A stretch of DNA of 64,000 nucleotides from Anaerolineae bacterium (GCA_021463865.1 JAJTXY010000006.1:62001-126000); one strand, 5' to 3'. Positions 50,401-59,383 are shown, counted from the first letter of the stretch. Made by a program: numbers and translations. Notes: generated by a model not told the origin, from the sequence alone.

Positions 50401-51638
50401 TCACGATTCTCGCCGACATTGATAGATTGGCTTGAAACAGCCGCAATCGAGGGCGGATTATTGGTCGCTGCTTTCGGATTGATTACGACGGCGAATACGC
50501 TGGTGAATGTGCCCCCCTTACCATCATTGGCGGTGACCGAAACCGAGGTCGTGCCAGAATTCAACGCCGAAAGGACAAGGCTCTGACCCGTACCCGCTGT
50601 TGCCGATAAAATTGAGGGCAAGGCGCTGGTGACAGTAAATGTTACCGGGTCACCATCGGGGTCACTGATGCTGATGGGTACGGTAATTACTGTCCCCTGC
50701 GTCATAATTTGACTGGGGATGGGTGCAATGGAGGGCGGATTATTCGTCGTGGCCTGCTGCTGAACCGTTATAAGGAAACTGGTTTGGGCTGTGCCCCCGC
50801 GCACGTCGGTTACTCGTACTGTGACGGTTGCAATACCCGCCGATTTCGCTTGGATGGTGATGGCTTGTCCGACTGGGCTGACCGTCGCCACATTGACATT
50901 ATCGGTGGTGGCATAGAAGCTCGTTGCGTCGTTGTCGGGATCATAGATGCCGAGTGCGACTGTGGCCGAGATGCCTGTGCGTAAAGTTAGCGGCGCAACC
51001 GGGCTAATCACCGGATTGTTATTGGTGCGCGGCGGGGTATTAGTGGGTAGCCGATTGCGAACTTGCAGCCCACTCACCACGACATTGGTGACTTCCCGGC
51101 CACCGCGTAACCACACATGCAGGCGGATTTGATACTGCCCATCCGGTACAGCCCCGGTGTTCCAACCACCCAATGCACTGTTAAAAACAGGCACGGTAAC
51201 AGCTTGGGGGGTTATCGGATAGAACAGACCACCGGGGTTCGGGTCTGGCCCAAATTCAACCGCATATTGGATGAAATCGGGGTGACTGGCACTCCCGAAA
51301 ATGCTCACAAACCCCTGAAGCTGCTGCCCAAAGACCGGTGAGGTAATTTGGATGTTGTTGGGCAAATTTGACGGAATGGTAGCAACGCCACCACTGCTCG
51401 GAAACCCTGCAAATCGGGTAGGGCTGGCGGCGATTGCGCCGGGTGAGGGAAAAGGCGTTGGGCTTTGAGTAGTCAGCGTGGAAGTCCCGCCGGGGGTAAT
51501 GCTTGGCAGACGCGCGATGGTTGGGGCTTCGTCGTCGCCGTCATCGCCTCCACGCCGACATGCTCCCAGCACCAACGCCGCTGATAGCAGGAGAAAAACT
51601 ATCAGAAAGCGACTTCGGTGTTTTGCACGTAACGGCAT
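47490..51638 (-). CDS. Giant lipoprotein with ten Ig-like repeats and a C-terminal SGNH-like domain
   Basis: 1382 residues from the ATG at 51638 (AAGGAT upstream); a TTG at 51668 would add ten residues. Lipobox LVLGAC gives lipid anchoring at Cys 27. After a low-complexity Thr/Pro stretch and an Ig-like domain (PVFGQQLQGFVSIFGSASH) come ten ~91-residue Ig/cadherin-like repeats, each ending in a G-G-T/S-A-x-T-x-F-x-V-x-V strand and containing a D-P-D/E-G-D/N acidic motif that probably binds calcium. Repeats 6-10 each carry a Cys pair. The last ~210 residues (from YPELPDIGALQPG) resemble an SGNH/GDSL hydrolase-like fold but no clear catalytic triad was identified. Probably a long surface adhesin or scaffold. 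Confidence 0.78.
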   Translation of the reverse strand: MPLRAKHRSRFLIVFLLLSAALVLGACRRGGDDGDDEAPTIARLPSITPGGTSTLTTQSPTPFPSPGAIAASPTRFAGFPSSGGVATIPSNLPNNIQITSPVFGQQLQGFVSIFGSASHPDFIQYAVEFGPDPNPGGLFYPITPQAVTVPVFNSALGGWNTGAVPDGQYQIRLHVWLRGGREVTNVVVSGLQVRNRLPTNTPPRTNNNPVISPVAPLTLRTGISATVALGIYDPDNDATSFYATTDNVNVATVSPVGQAITIQAKSAGIATVTVRVTDVRGGTAQTSFLITVQQQATTNNPPSIAPIPSQIMTQGTVITVPISISDPDGDPVTFTVTSALPSILSATAGTGQSLVLSALNSGTTSVSVTANDGKGGTFTSVFAVVINPKAATNNPPSIAAVSSQSINVGENRDLNLSIQDPDAGDTLTTTVTSNNTAVTVTKNSNTSIRITGVSAGTAQITVSVSDGKGGSASTVFGVTVNAPPPQNQPPVIAAIGAQTVKVGDTITVNLSISDPDGDTLTYSATSSDPAAASAAVGENNTVRVTGVAVGKANVTVAVGDGRGGSTSTTFAVQVDPAAVQNNAPTIAAISDISVTAGQSQTVDFVASDPDGDALNINVASDNAGVATALRAGETTLNVTGVAGGTANVTVSVDDGKGGTANETFAVTVTAANQSPVIDAVGQQNCLPGGSVNVDLNVSDADGDTVTIASTSDNTGVASVNASGEPLAITCVAQGTATISVSGSDGKGGTANISFGVTVGAPPNQNPTIDGIGGQTCTVNDTLNIPISYNDPEGNAISVSSSSDNAGVAAVNATGEPLVVTCTGAGTANITVNLDDGNGGTASTSFGVTVNPPANQNPTLNAVNDQACTVGDTLNITLSYSDPEGNPISVTSSSDNSGVADVNASGEPLTVNCLSAGFASITVNLDDGNGGTASTSFAVSVSAPANQNPTINPISGQTCTVGDTVTVTLTYNDLDGNPISVASSSDNSGVASVNASGEPLSVFCASAGSANITVNLDDGNGGTALTSFGVTVNPPANQNPTLDPIGGQACNEGDTLTITPTYTDPDGNPISVSAFSDNPGVADVNATGEPLNVTCSTAGSANITVNIDDGNGGTASTSFGVTVNAVAPPFDVTQYPELPDIGALQPGIGGVYNNGQSQGKRNNVFSVAGDESVNGPNWLNDIAATQYGSYSNLQTYIVDFYNFQAAHDTTGDTATSFYVESAASGDGWTIDRLFDSAYANGAICNPGETPLDCELRLSRPVVLFISFTPSNATQTGQDQFNNLLQQAVDTALANGTIPVLATLPNDGFVDAGIIADYNEIIATVADNNDMPLWNVYVTMEGSSGVYNVSGSGATDFNDLSGGANRRNLAALQILNSIRQALFP
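48261..49625 (-). repeat. Five exact-length 273-bp tandem repeats, each with a Cys pair
   Basis: Five consecutive Ig-like units of 91 codons start at 49625, 49352, 49079, 48806 and 48533. Each has one Cys near position 12 and a second about 45 residues later. The units are highly similar in the DNA (shared SDN-GVA-VNASGEPL block), implying recent amplification. Confidence 0.85.
49626..51020 (-). repeat. Five older Cys-free Ig-like tandem repeats of the giant lipoprotein
   Basis: Repeats 1-5, about 91-94 codons each, share the same GG-x-A-x-T-x-F-x-V strand and acidic loop but have diverged more and lack cysteine. Confidence 0.8.
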
Positions 51639-51680
51639 AGCATCTGAATCCTTACTTGATGAAACCAATATTTTAAGCGC

Positions 51681-51709
51681 ATTGTATGCCTATTCGTGGT
51701 TTTACACAA
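51681..51709 (-). promoter_or_regulatory. Candidate promoter of the giant lipoprotein gene
   Basis: Minus strand: TTGTGT (51709-51704), 17-base spacer, TACAAT (51686-51681), about 45 bases before the ATG at 51638. Confidence 0.4.
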
Positions 51710-51748
51710 CGTTCATAGGGGTTCGGAAGTGTTGCGATTGTTCTACGC

Positions 51749-51778
51749 TTGGCAGAATTCATCTCCGCTGTCTATAAT
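51749..51778 (+). promoter_or_regulatory. Candidate sigma-70-type promoter of the aldehyde dehydrogenase gene
   Basis: TTGGCA (51749-51754, 5 of 6 matches), 18-base spacer, perfect TATAAT (51773-51778), 35 bases before the ATG at 51814. Confidence 0.55.
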
Positions 51779-51813
51779 GTCCCCAAGTGGTCAGTGGTTT
51801 AGGAGAAGCGGAT

Positions 51814-53409
51814 ATGACTGAGCAGTCAGTTTCAACGGCGCTGCCATTGCAAGGTGTTTATCCTGAAAATGGGCATCGCACCGACGGGGAGCGCAAAATC
51901 ATTCAATCTATCAACCCAATCACCAAAGCCGTGTTGGGGGAAGTCCCTGTCGCCACGCCTGACGATATTCAAGCGGTGATGCAGCGCGTTCGGGCAGCCC
52001 AACCCGCATGGGCCAGTCGTCCGCTGGAAGACCGGATTGCTCTCCTCCGTCAGTTCCAAAAATCACTCTACTACCATCATGAAGCAATGGTGCAGATGCT
52101 GGCGGATGAGGCGGGCAAGGTATTGCATGAAGCCCGTATCGAGATGATTGATGCCTTTGGGGTGACGGAGTATTACGTCAAGGCCACCAAAAAAGTCCTC
52201 AAGCCCCAGCCGCGATATGTGATGTTGTTGCCCTATCGCCGCCAAAAAGTGGTACGTAAACCCTATGGGGTAGTGTTGGTGATTGCCCCTTGGAATTTCC
52301 CGCTACTGCTCTCGCTGACCCCCATTATCACCGCGCTGGTCGCTGGAAACACAGTCGTCTATAAGCCCTCCGAATATGGCACACAAACGGGCGAATTGAT
52401 TAAAGAAGCCCTCTATGAAGCAGGTTTCCCCAAAGATGTATTCCAAATCGTGCATGGCTACGGGGATGTTGGCGCGGCGTTGATTGATGCCCGTCCTGAC
52501 AAAATTTGCTTTACGGGGAGTGAGACCACCGGACGCAAAATTGCCACCAAAGCGGGCGAGCATCTAATTCCAGTGATTATGGAATTGGGGGGTAAGGACG
52601 CCGCGATTGTGTTGGAAGATGCTGATATTGAACGCACGGCACGCGGATTGGTGTGGGCCGGAGTTTTCAACGCCGGACAAATGTGTGTGTCCATTGAACG
52701 GGTCTATGTAATGCGCTCGGTGGCTGACCAATTGATTGAACGCATGAAGTATCATATGGAAAAAAGTGTACGTCCCGGCCCCAACAGCGATTCCCACTCG
52801 ACCTATGGCGCGATCATCACCGAAGCGCAGGCCAAAATTATCCAACGGCAGGTGGAGGATGCACGGGCCAAAGGCGCAACTGTGATGACTTTCAGTGAGC
52901 CTCACGGCGAAAATGCGGAACGTTTCTATGCCCCGACACTGATTACCAATGTCAAGCCGGATATGGAAGTCATCCAGCGCGAAACGTTTGGCCCGGTGAT
53001 TCCAGTCATTCCTGTTGACAGCGAAGAAGAAGCCATTCGCCTGCATAATGATTCGGAATATGGCCTGACAGGAAGTGTCTGGACTGAAGATGCCGAACGC
53101 GGCAAACGCATTATGGAGAAACTGAATGCCGGGGTGGTCAGCCTAAATGATCATGTGGTTTCGATGTCTACCCCGGAAATGCCTTGGGGCGGTATCAAGG
53201 CGAGTGGCTATGGACGGACACGTGGCATTGAAGGCCTACACGAGATGACCTATCCCCAAACCTTTAGCACCGAACGTTTCCGCCTGCCTTATAAATTCGA
53301 TTTGTTTTGGCTACCCTATACCCCCTTCAAGAAAGCCTTTCTGCGGCGCTTTTTCCATCTCTGGTTTGGGGCAACTTTCAGAGACCGCCTGAAGGCTTTT
53401 AAACCCTGA
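51814..53409 (+). CDS. NAD(P)-dependent aldehyde dehydrogenase
   Basis: 531 residues from the ATG at 51814 (AGGAG upstream). Asn 161 (IAPWNFPLLLS), Glu 257 (VIMELGGKDAAIV) and catalytic Cys 291 (NAGQMCVSIERVYV) form the ALDH active site, with FTGSETTGRKIA for cofactor binding. It oxidises an aldehyde to the acid; specificity is not readable. A ~45-residue hydrophobic/basic C-terminal extension (FDLFWLPYTPFKKAFLRRFF) suggests membrane association, as in fatty-aldehyde dehydrogenases. Confidence 0.9.
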   Translation: MTEQSVSTALPLQGVYPENGHRTDGERKIIQSINPITKAVLGEVPVATPDDIQAVMQRVRAAQPAWASRPLEDRIALLRQFQKSLYYHHEAMVQMLADEAGKVLHEARIEMIDAFGVTEYYVKATKKVLKPQPRYVMLLPYRRQKVVRKPYGVVLVIAPWNFPLLLSLTPIITALVAGNTVVYKPSEYGTQTGELIKEALYEAGFPKDVFQIVHGYGDVGAALIDARPDKICFTGSETTGRKIATKAGEHLIPVIMELGGKDAAIVLEDADIERTARGLVWAGVFNAGQMCVSIERVYVMRSVADQLIERMKYHMEKSVRPGPNSDSHSTYGAIITEAQAKIIQRQVEDARAKGATVMTFSEPHGENAERFYAPTLITNVKPDMEVIQRETFGPVIPVIPVDSEEEAIRLHNDSEYGLTGSVWTEDAERGKRIMEKLNAGVVSLNDHVVSMSTPEMPWGGIKASGYGRTRGIEGLHEMTYPQTFSTERFRLPYKFDLFWLPYTPFKKAFLRRFFHLWFGATFRDRLKAFKP

Positions 53410-53412
53410 ACA

Positions 53413-53448
53413 AAAAAGGGGTGGGTAATCAATGACCTGCCCCTTTTT
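53413..53448. terminator. Bidirectional terminator between converging genes
   Basis: AAAAAGGGG (53413-53421) and CCCCTTTTT (53440-53448) pair perfectly, with an inner GGT/ACC. It has T tracts in both directions and lies between the aldehyde dehydrogenase stop (53409) and the convergent gene ending at 53463. Confidence 0.7.
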
Positions 53449-53462
53449 ATTTGCCTTAACCG

Positions 53463-54800
53463 TTAGCTTTGACCTTCGTCATCCTTAAATGTGCTGTCTG
53501 AAGGCGTGATGGTCTTATCGTCGGCAAAATCCACCACGATGTTCGATTCCTGTGAATCTGTCGGCGGCTTTGGCACAGGTGGGGGTGTCGGTGGGCGTGG
53601 GACAGGCGGCGGCGTGGGACGCGGCGATGGGGTGCTGCCAAATGATTGGGTTTGCGGTGGCATCATAGCTTGTGGATAGGCCATGTTGGGATTCGGTGTC
53701 AGATAGAACATTTGCTGTTCAGGCGGCTCGTCTGGCCCACGTATGACGGCAGCAATCACGATACCCATGACACCGATAATCAACATCCCGATACCAAATA
53801 CCCCTAATGGGCCGAGCATGTCCTGTGCGATGGATCGTTGGAATGCAATAATGGCGTCCCCGGCCAATTGTTCCATCGGATCTGTGGCAATAGCTTGGGG
53901 TGAACTGACAAGGTTACTCAACCATGCAAACAGTGGGATAAACACAAACAGGCCGCTGACTGCGAAGGTAAGGCCACCCCACAGGAATAAATCTTTGGCC
54001 GAACGCACGGCCACCATCACCAGCAGGGAAAACAACATAATGGGGATTAGGCCTGCCAGTGGGGTCAGTCGGTCAAAAAACAGCACCCCTTTGCGAAATC
54101 TTTCAAACGTTTGATCAACTTCGGTCAGCGTGGTGTCGCCACCTTTGGTAATTTCATTCCGTAGAATGAACTGATCGGGCAGGCTGTCAGCCAGCACATT
54201 CATATACCCCTGTAATCGCTGCTGCATTTCCGCTTGGTTATCAGGATTACGTGGTTGGCAGAAGGGGAATGTCTCAGTATCGCCTGCAAGGTATTGGCTA
54301 ATTTCGGTTTCTTGGCTAGGGGAGCAGTTTTCCCAAGAATCCATCATTCGCACAATAGCATCCCGACCTTGCTGTCCGCCCAACGTTTCGCGTAAGATAG
54401 CAGAATCGAACCGTACATCAAAAAACTCGCGGTCATCATTAAAGTATTCAACAGCGACTACCGCATTTGATTCAAACTGTTCTTGTACCCGGTCAATGGA
54501 TACTAAATCCGCCGAGATGTTGGCCCAGACATCGGCATCGGTGTGATCAATCGCATCCCGCAGTACAGTTAAATTTTTCTCTGTATCCGAATCATCCTCA
54601 GCCCCATGTATTTGAACTCCTAAAAAGGAGGGGATTACCAATGGGCGGAGTTTTTCGTAGAATTCCCGATCCAATTGGGTATAAGTATCTTCTTTGCTCA
54701 TGTAATCCCACGATACCAGTGTATAAACCGCGCAGGGTATCCAGATTACCAGCGTGACAAGCAGCATAAATCCTAACATTTGACCGAGGCAGCGCAGCAT
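53463..54800 (-). CDS. Multi-span membrane protein with Pro-rich cytoplasmic tail, function unknown
   Basis: 445 residues. One N-terminal helix (about 8-30), an extracytoplasmic region of ~210 residues with a possible disulfide (Cys at ~157 and ~180), three more helices (about 244-262, 272-295 and 337-362), then a Pro/Thr-rich tail (PRPTPPPVPRPPTPP) ending in DDEGQS. No family recognised. Similar proteins seem common in Chloroflexota, which is an impression rather than a search result. Confidence 0.6.
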   Translation of the reverse strand: MLRCLGQMLGFMLLVTLVIWIPCAVYTLVSWDYMSKEDTYTQLDREFYEKLRPLVIPSFLGVQIHGAEDDSDTEKNLTVLRDAIDHTDADVWANISADLVSIDRVQEQFESNAVVAVEYFNDDREFFDVRFDSAILRETLGGQQGRDAIVRMMDSWENCSPSQETEISQYLAGDTETFPFCQPRNPDNQAEMQQRLQGYMNVLADSLPDQFILRNEITKGGDTTLTEVDQTFERFRKGVLFFDRLTPLAGLIPIMLFSLLVMVAVRSAKDLFLWGGLTFAVSGLFVFIPLFAWLSNLVSSPQAIATDPMEQLAGDAIIAFQRSIAQDMLGPLGVFGIGMLIIGVMGIVIAAVIRGPDEPPEQQMFYLTPNPNMAYPQAMMPPQTQSFGSTPSPRPTPPPVPRPPTPPPVPKPPTDSQESNIVVDFADDKTITPSDSTFKDDEGQS

Positions 54801-54815
54801 AGGCTTTCCCTTTGC

Positions 54816-55850
54816 CTAATGGACGGGCGAATAGACGCCTGCCAATCCAAGAATTTTGACCGCAACAAGGTTTCCATTTTCGAAACGACCCGTGAGGGTG
54901 ATCGCCGGGTCCGCATGGGCCGTTTTGACCACCGCTAACCCGATGTGTTTGGCTGGATGATTCAATGACGGCATACTGGCGACACTGGTTAATGTGCCGA
55001 CTGACTTCCCCTCGGTGTCAGTTAAAGTTGCTCCTGCGGGTAGCGATGCTTCCACTTCAACCCTAACCAGCATTTTTGCCAATTTTCCACGACTTTCCAT
55101 CCGGGCGATAATTTCCTGCCCGATATAACAGCCTTTATGAAAACTCACCGCATCCCATAGTCCCAACTCTAGGGGTATATAGTCCTCTGTGAGTTCATGC
55201 CCGGCTTCGGGCAACCCGGCTTCAATCCGCAGCGCTTCTATCGCTTCCCCATTGGCTTCCATGACATGGTGTTCGGCCAATTGCAGTTTGAAATTTTCCA
55301 AAATCCCCGGTGTGCCAATCACCCAATACCCATCCCCTGCTAATCCCGGTACTCGTATCAGCAGGGTTTTGTCGTCGGGCTTGGATTCATCAAGACTTGT
55401 TTCTAGAAAATGATACACAGGCAGGGTCTCTGCACCTGACCACCATTGACCGACTAGGGCCGCGCTGTACACCCCAAAAATGCCGATGTGCTCAAGTTCC
55501 TGACTGACATCTTTGGATTGGAAACGGTCATTAAAAAATACATTGCGCTGTAGCCACCCGCGAATTTGATCGGTTTTGCCCCGGTTGGTAATCATCAATG
55601 CTTGTTCGCCGCGATTGAGTACCACCACGCAATCTACAATCCGACCTATTGCCGTAGTGAATACTGTCGCACACCCTTCACCCACTTGGAGCTTGAGGGT
55701 GTCGTTGGTCGAGAGGCGATGAATTAAATCGAGGCGGTCACGATCTGTACAGATGACCCGTCCCTTATCGCTGAGGTCGGCCCAAATCGCATGGGCATGG
55801 GCGGTGTGAATCATTTCTATCAGCGCACTGTTGACTGCTGCATCGCTCAT
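54816..55850 (-). CDS. ygfZ: YgfZ/CAF17-like folate-binding Fe-S maturation protein
   Basis: 344 residues. The signature KGCYIGQE lies at 239-246 within SFHKGCYIGQEIIARMES, and the rest follows the GcvT-like folate-binding fold. YgfZ supports repair or assembly of certain Fe-S enzymes such as MiaB. Its ATG overlaps the DinB-like stop (ATGA). Confidence 0.88.
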   Translation of the reverse strand: MSDAAVNSALIEMIHTAHAHAIWADLSDKGRVICTDRDRLDLIHRLSTNDTLKLQVGEGCATVFTTAIGRIVDCVVVLNRGEQALMITNRGKTDQIRGWLQRNVFFNDRFQSKDVSQELEHIGIFGVYSAALVGQWWSGAETLPVYHFLETSLDESKPDDKTLLIRVPGLAGDGYWVIGTPGILENFKLQLAEHHVMEANGEAIEALRIEAGLPEAGHELTEDYIPLELGLWDAVSFHKGCYIGQEIIARMESRGKLAKMLVRVEVEASLPAGATLTDTEGKSVGTLTSVASMPSLNHPAKHIGLAVVKTAHADPAITLTGRFENGNLVAVKILGLAGVYSPVH

Positions 55851-56365
55851 TCGTCAGAATCCTCACCCATCTCGTCCGTCTCATCGGCCATCGCATTACG
55901 CCAATTCACAATATCCTCGGCGTGTTCTTCCTCGTGCCAGATGGCATTTTCATAAATCAGATAGGACAGCGGCTCGCCTTCCATCCAAGCAAAAGCCCGA
56001 TTGTCATCAAGGGTTTTGTCATCTAATGCCTTGATCGCCTCTACTAGATATTTGGCAACCCCTTGAAAATCATCCCAAATCACATCCAACCCCCGTCCGG
56101 CATTATTGTGATACTGCTCTTCATTCCATTCATCAATATCTTCAATGGTGGCGACGGCTGGTGCACCTTTTTTCTTGTTTTCGACATGCACCAAGCCTGT
56201 AATCAGTTCCGATTCCCACGCTGTCAAATGCGCCAAAACATCTTTGACTGACCAATAACCGACGGCTCCCGGCATCAGCATTTCGTCTTCCGACAATCCG
56301 TCAATCGCACGCAAAAATTTGCTGCGGGCACGCTCGTATGCGGCGATGATATTTTGTTTTGGCAC
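55847..56365 (-). CDS. DinB/ClbS-like four-helix-bundle protein
   Basis: 172 residues from the GTG at 56365 (TAGGAG about 11 bases upstream); an open extension to 56476 runs through the likely promoter. Helices with KFLRAIDGLSEDEML, GYWSVKDVLAHLTAWE and AIWHEEEHAEDI give the three-His metal pattern of DinB/DfsB proteins. Function is unknown; relatives protect against DNA damage by colibactin or act as thiol-dependent enzymes. Coupled to ygfZ. Confidence 0.75.
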   Translation of the reverse strand: MPKQNIIAAYERARSKFLRAIDGLSEDEMLMPGAVGYWSVKDVLAHLTAWESELITGLVHVENKKKGAPAVATIEDIDEWNEEQYHNNAGRGLDVIWDDFQGVAKYLVEAIKALDDKTLDDNRAFAWMEGEPLSYLIYENAIWHEEEHAEDIVNWRNAMADETDEMGEDSDE

Positions 56366-56404
56366 GTTTGGGCTTGCTCCTAATTCTAAAAGCGTTTCTT
56401 TGTT

Positions 56405-56413
56405 ATTATAGCA
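56405..56413 (-). promoter_or_regulatory. Candidate extended -10 promoter of the DinB-like gene
   Basis: Minus strand TGCTATAAT (extended -10) about 40 bases before the GTG at 56365. No good -35. Confidence 0.4.
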
Positions 56414-56455
56414 GTCTAAACCGCGCCTTGAGATGATGAGAATTGCCAGCAACCT

Positions 56456-57178
56456 ATGACGGTAATTGTATTGCATCTGATCTTTATCGGGTTAATTTTT
56501 GGCCTGCCCTTCATCCTAATTCAAATTTTGCATCACCACTATCGTGTGGGCTACCCGCTATTGGTGGTTGGCACGATGACCTTCACTCTCTCTCTCTTTA
56601 TACGAACAGCGCTGCTGTGGGTTCTGCAAAACAGCCCATTGGTCAATTCTCCCTTGATCGAAGCCACATTGGTTGGGTTGATTTTTGGCTTTGTGGATAT
56701 TGGTACAATAGCGTTTGGCTACGCACGGCTGGCCCGTAGTACCGTTTATCGCCCCCAAGCTGTTTTGATTGGGATTGGTCACGCCCTGCCCGAAATGATT
56801 TTTGTGGGCCTGTGGGTTATTTGGATTGTGTTAGGGTTGGCAAAACAAGGGGCAGCCCCAGTTGGCCTGTCCAAAGTGGGGGTAAATGCCATCGGGGAAA
56901 TGGTCAGTACCCTTGCACCGCTGGTTCTACATATCACCTTGTCGTGGCTCGTGCTGCAAACATTTCTACGTAACGAGGCCGCATGGATTTTTCAGGCGAT
57001 TTTGTGGTGCGCGATGGTGTTTGGTACGGAGACTTTGTTATATCGCGGCAGCACCCAGCCGGAACAGGTCGTGGGTATTTGGTGGATGCTGGTAACACTC
57101 ATCAATGCAGTAATTTTATGGCGTATCAAGCCACTGTTCGTATGGCAGGCTGAAAATCAAGGTTCGACGGTGACATAG
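56456..57178 (+). CDS. YhfC-like polytopic membrane protein
   Basis: 240 residues with about seven hydrophobic segments. RTALLWVLQN, GTIAFGYARLARS and LIGIGHALPEMIFVGLW place conserved Arg, His and Glu residues in helices in a pattern like the YhfC family (related to CAAX-type intramembrane proteases). Activity is unproven. The end overlaps the convergent comEA by 22 bases. Confidence 0.5.
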   Translation: MTVIVLHLIFIGLIFGLPFILIQILHHHYRVGYPLLVVGTMTFTLSLFIRTALLWVLQNSPLVNSPLIEATLVGLIFGFVDIGTIAFGYARLARSTVYRPQAVLIGIGHALPEMIFVGLWVIWIVLGLAKQGAAPVGLSKVGVNAIGEMVSTLAPLVLHITLSWLVLQTFLRNEAAWIFQAILWCAMVFGTETLLYRGSTQPEQVVGIWWMLVTLINAVILWRIKPLFVWQAENQGSTVT

Positions 57179-57759
57179 GCTCGAATATCATCTAACGTGC
57201 CCTCGCCGATGCCTTGCACGTCCAACAACTCATCAATACTTTCAAATGGCCCATTGGCGGCCCGATAATCAATAATTGCTTGAGCAGTGGTTGGCCCAAT
57301 CCCCGGCAAGGTATCAAGTTCTTCAAGCGTGGCTTCGTTGATATTCACGATGCGTGGGGCGTTGGGGGTAGGTAGTGAATTGCCCTCGCTGGTTTCTCCC
57401 TCGGCTGGCAGGGCCGGCACAAAAATCTGATCACCATCCTGCAAGCGTTGAGCGAGATTGACAGCATCCAAATCAGCATTTTCCAATGCTCCCCCGGCGG
57501 CGGTAATCGCATCTTCGACCCGGCTACCAACGGGCAGACTCAGGCGGGATTGCGGATTTTGCACCGCTCCAGTCACATAAATTTCTAAAGGCGCAGGCGT
57601 AGCAGTCGGTAAATCGGTTGCGGTTGGCTGGGGAGGGATTATTTCAACAGTAGTATGTTTGGGTTCACGCAGGAGATAAATGCCACCCGCTACAAACAAT
57701 GCTGCTGCAAAAATTGCCGCAATAATTAGGCCATAGGGGGAGCGTTGGGATTTTTCCAT
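57157..57759 (-). CDS. comEA: ComEA-family DNA-binding competence protein
   Basis: 200 residues. One N-terminal membrane helix (about 11-29), a Pro/Thr linker, an SLBB-like domain (EIYVTGAVQNPQSRLSLPVG) and a C-terminal helix-hairpin-helix pair (INEATLEELDTLPGIGPTTAQAIIDYR, then IDELLDVQGIGEG). ComEA is the surface DNA receptor in natural transformation. With comF in the same window it suggests DNA-uptake capability; no comEC is visible here. Confidence 0.9.
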   Translation of the reverse strand: MEKSQRSPYGLIIAAIFAAALFVAGGIYLLREPKHTTVEIIPPQPTATDLPTATPAPLEIYVTGAVQNPQSRLSLPVGSRVEDAITAAGGALENADLDAVNLAQRLQDGDQIFVPALPAEGETSEGNSLPTPNAPRIVNINEATLEELDTLPGIGPTTAQAIIDYRAANGPFESIDELLDVQGIGEGTLDDIRAYVTVEP

Positions 57760-58166
57760 AAAAAATTGCCTATTAAATCATCTGAGGATTATATGTATTC
57801 AATTTTACCAACTTCTATAGGTTATTCACAAATGAAGGGTAAATCCTTTAGTTGTGCGCTTAAACAAAGTTCATTTGGTGCGGTTTGTGACTTTTGACGA
57901 AATATTTCACAAGTAATTGGTCACTTCAGACAATGATTAAACGCTTACCTACGTGGTATCTTGAGAGTACCTCCTAAACTCTAGCTCTACCGCTTACTTC
58001 TGCTGGTGAATGGTTGACACCCCCTTACTTATATCGTTAACTCGTTCACCAGCGGGGCGGAATTTTCCAGTAAACTCCCCCCTACGCCCAAAAATTCCAT
58101 ACAGACAAACAAAAAAACGGTACGCTGTTTGCCTACCGTGTGATGATCTATCAGATAATCAATGGA
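57760..58166 (-). other. 407-base gene-free region upstream of comEA
   Basis: AT-rich, no convincing gene. It contains a perfect minus-strand TATAAT (57793-57788) about 30 bases before comEA, a short TTGTGA/TCACAA inverted repeat near 57885-57911, and the terminator of the metallophosphoesterase gene near 58111-58139. Confidence 0.5.
58111..58139 (-). terminator. Terminator of the metallophosphoesterase gene
   Basis: Minus strand: ACGGTA/TACCGT stem (6 bp, plus 2 bp inside) with T7 following. Confidence 0.6.
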
Positions 58167-59327
58167 TTAGGGCAGCATCAAATTTGCCAAACCCGTCAGT
58201 GCGCCAATTTCTTGTAGCGCGGTTGGCATATGGTTCTCACTGTGGGTTGTGGCTGGCAGTGAGGCCATGATGTTGATTTTGGAAAGGATTTCACCCAGAT
58301 CACCACTTTGATAGACCTTGCGGTTTAGGTGATAGGGGGCCAGTGATTTTTCAGTCACCTCTTTTGGCTTATCCCAACGAATGAGCCGAATCTCACCCCG
58401 GTCAATTTCCAGCGCCGTAATCCCATTCGTATGAACACACGATCCCTCGTTCATATAATAGGGCACATTGTCCAGTGACTGGTCATCGGGTTTTTCATCG
58501 TCAAAAATTTGGATAACCTGATGAATTTGCTCAATCACGGGTGGCAGCAAGCGACACATATTCGCATCACTGGTGTGTTCTTGATAATGGACTAACCATT
58601 CATGCACTGCCCGCAGCAAATAGAGTTTGGACAGTGGACGGAACACGGGGCGATGGGTATGGCCTGCAATGACCATTGTACGATTTTCTTTGCCCCACTC
58701 CTGCAAATGCCGGGCGCGGTTGCACAAAATGAGGTTGTTATCGGCGGCGATATTCAATTTCCATTTGGTGGCGTGTTGGATATGTCGCCAGCCATGCCGC
58801 ACAATCTGACGGCTGAACCATGCCCGACGGTCCGCATGTGGGTCGCCTTGATGTCCATGTGTGATAAACAGTCGCTCACCCAGCATCACACCTGAATAGA
58901 CATTAATCGGGCCAAGTATGGGACGCAGATGGCGATTCACTTTTTGAGGGTCAGCCCAATCATCATCGTGATTCCCGTAAATCCGCATATAGTAGGCTTC
59001 ACCGAGGTTGGCATATTCACGCTCAACCGCAAACGCTGTGCTTTCATGGGCCGCGATGACATCCGAAAACTTGCTTTTCCAGCATTCCTCAATATCACCA
59101 TTCAATACAAGGCGATAATCATTGTCCATGTAGTAGCGTAGGGCATTGATATAGAGTTCAGAATTTTGGAGAAAGTCGTCGCTGATGGGTGTGCCATCGC
59201 CTTTATGCACGTCACTAAGGATGACATAACGATCACGGGCGATTTGATAATCGGATATTCGCAACGCACTCTTTTGGGCAGCATCTAAGGACTTAAAGGT
59301 ATGAGTGCGTTCGTTGGCTTTGAACAT
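58167..59327 (-). CDS. Calcineurin-like metallophosphoesterase
   Basis: 386 residues. All five metal motifs are in order: ILSDVHKGD, VLNGDIEE, IYGNHDDDW, FITHGHQGD and IAGHTHRP. It should hydrolyse a phosphomonoester or diester with a di-metal centre. Substrate unknown. The ~120-residue C-terminal extension is not recognised. Confidence 0.85.
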   Translation of the reverse strand: MFKANERTHTFKSLDAAQKSALRISDYQIARDRYVILSDVHKGDGTPISDDFLQNSELYINALRYYMDNDYRLVLNGDIEECWKSKFSDVIAAHESTAFAVEREYANLGEAYYMRIYGNHDDDWADPQKVNRHLRPILGPINVYSGVMLGERLFITHGHQGDPHADRRAWFSRQIVRHGWRHIQHATKWKLNIAADNNLILCNRARHLQEWGKENRTMVIAGHTHRPVFRPLSKLYLLRAVHEWLVHYQEHTSDANMCRLLPPVIEQIHQVIQIFDDEKPDDQSLDNVPYYMNEGSCVHTNGITALEIDRGEIRLIRWDKPKEVTEKSLAPYHLNRKVYQSGDLGEILSKINIMASLPATTHSENHMPTALQEIGALTGLANLMLP

Positions 59328-59350
59328 GTTATCCTGATCCTATATTCGGC

Positions 59351-59378
59351 AAAAAAATCGGTCAACACTTTTGACCGA
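59351..59378 (-). terminator. Strong terminator of the GT4 glycosyltransferase gene
   Basis: Minus strand: TCGGTCAA, 5-base loop, TTGACCGA (8 bp) followed by T7. It starts 6 bases past the stop at 59384. Confidence 0.8.
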
Positions 59379-59383
59379 CTAAG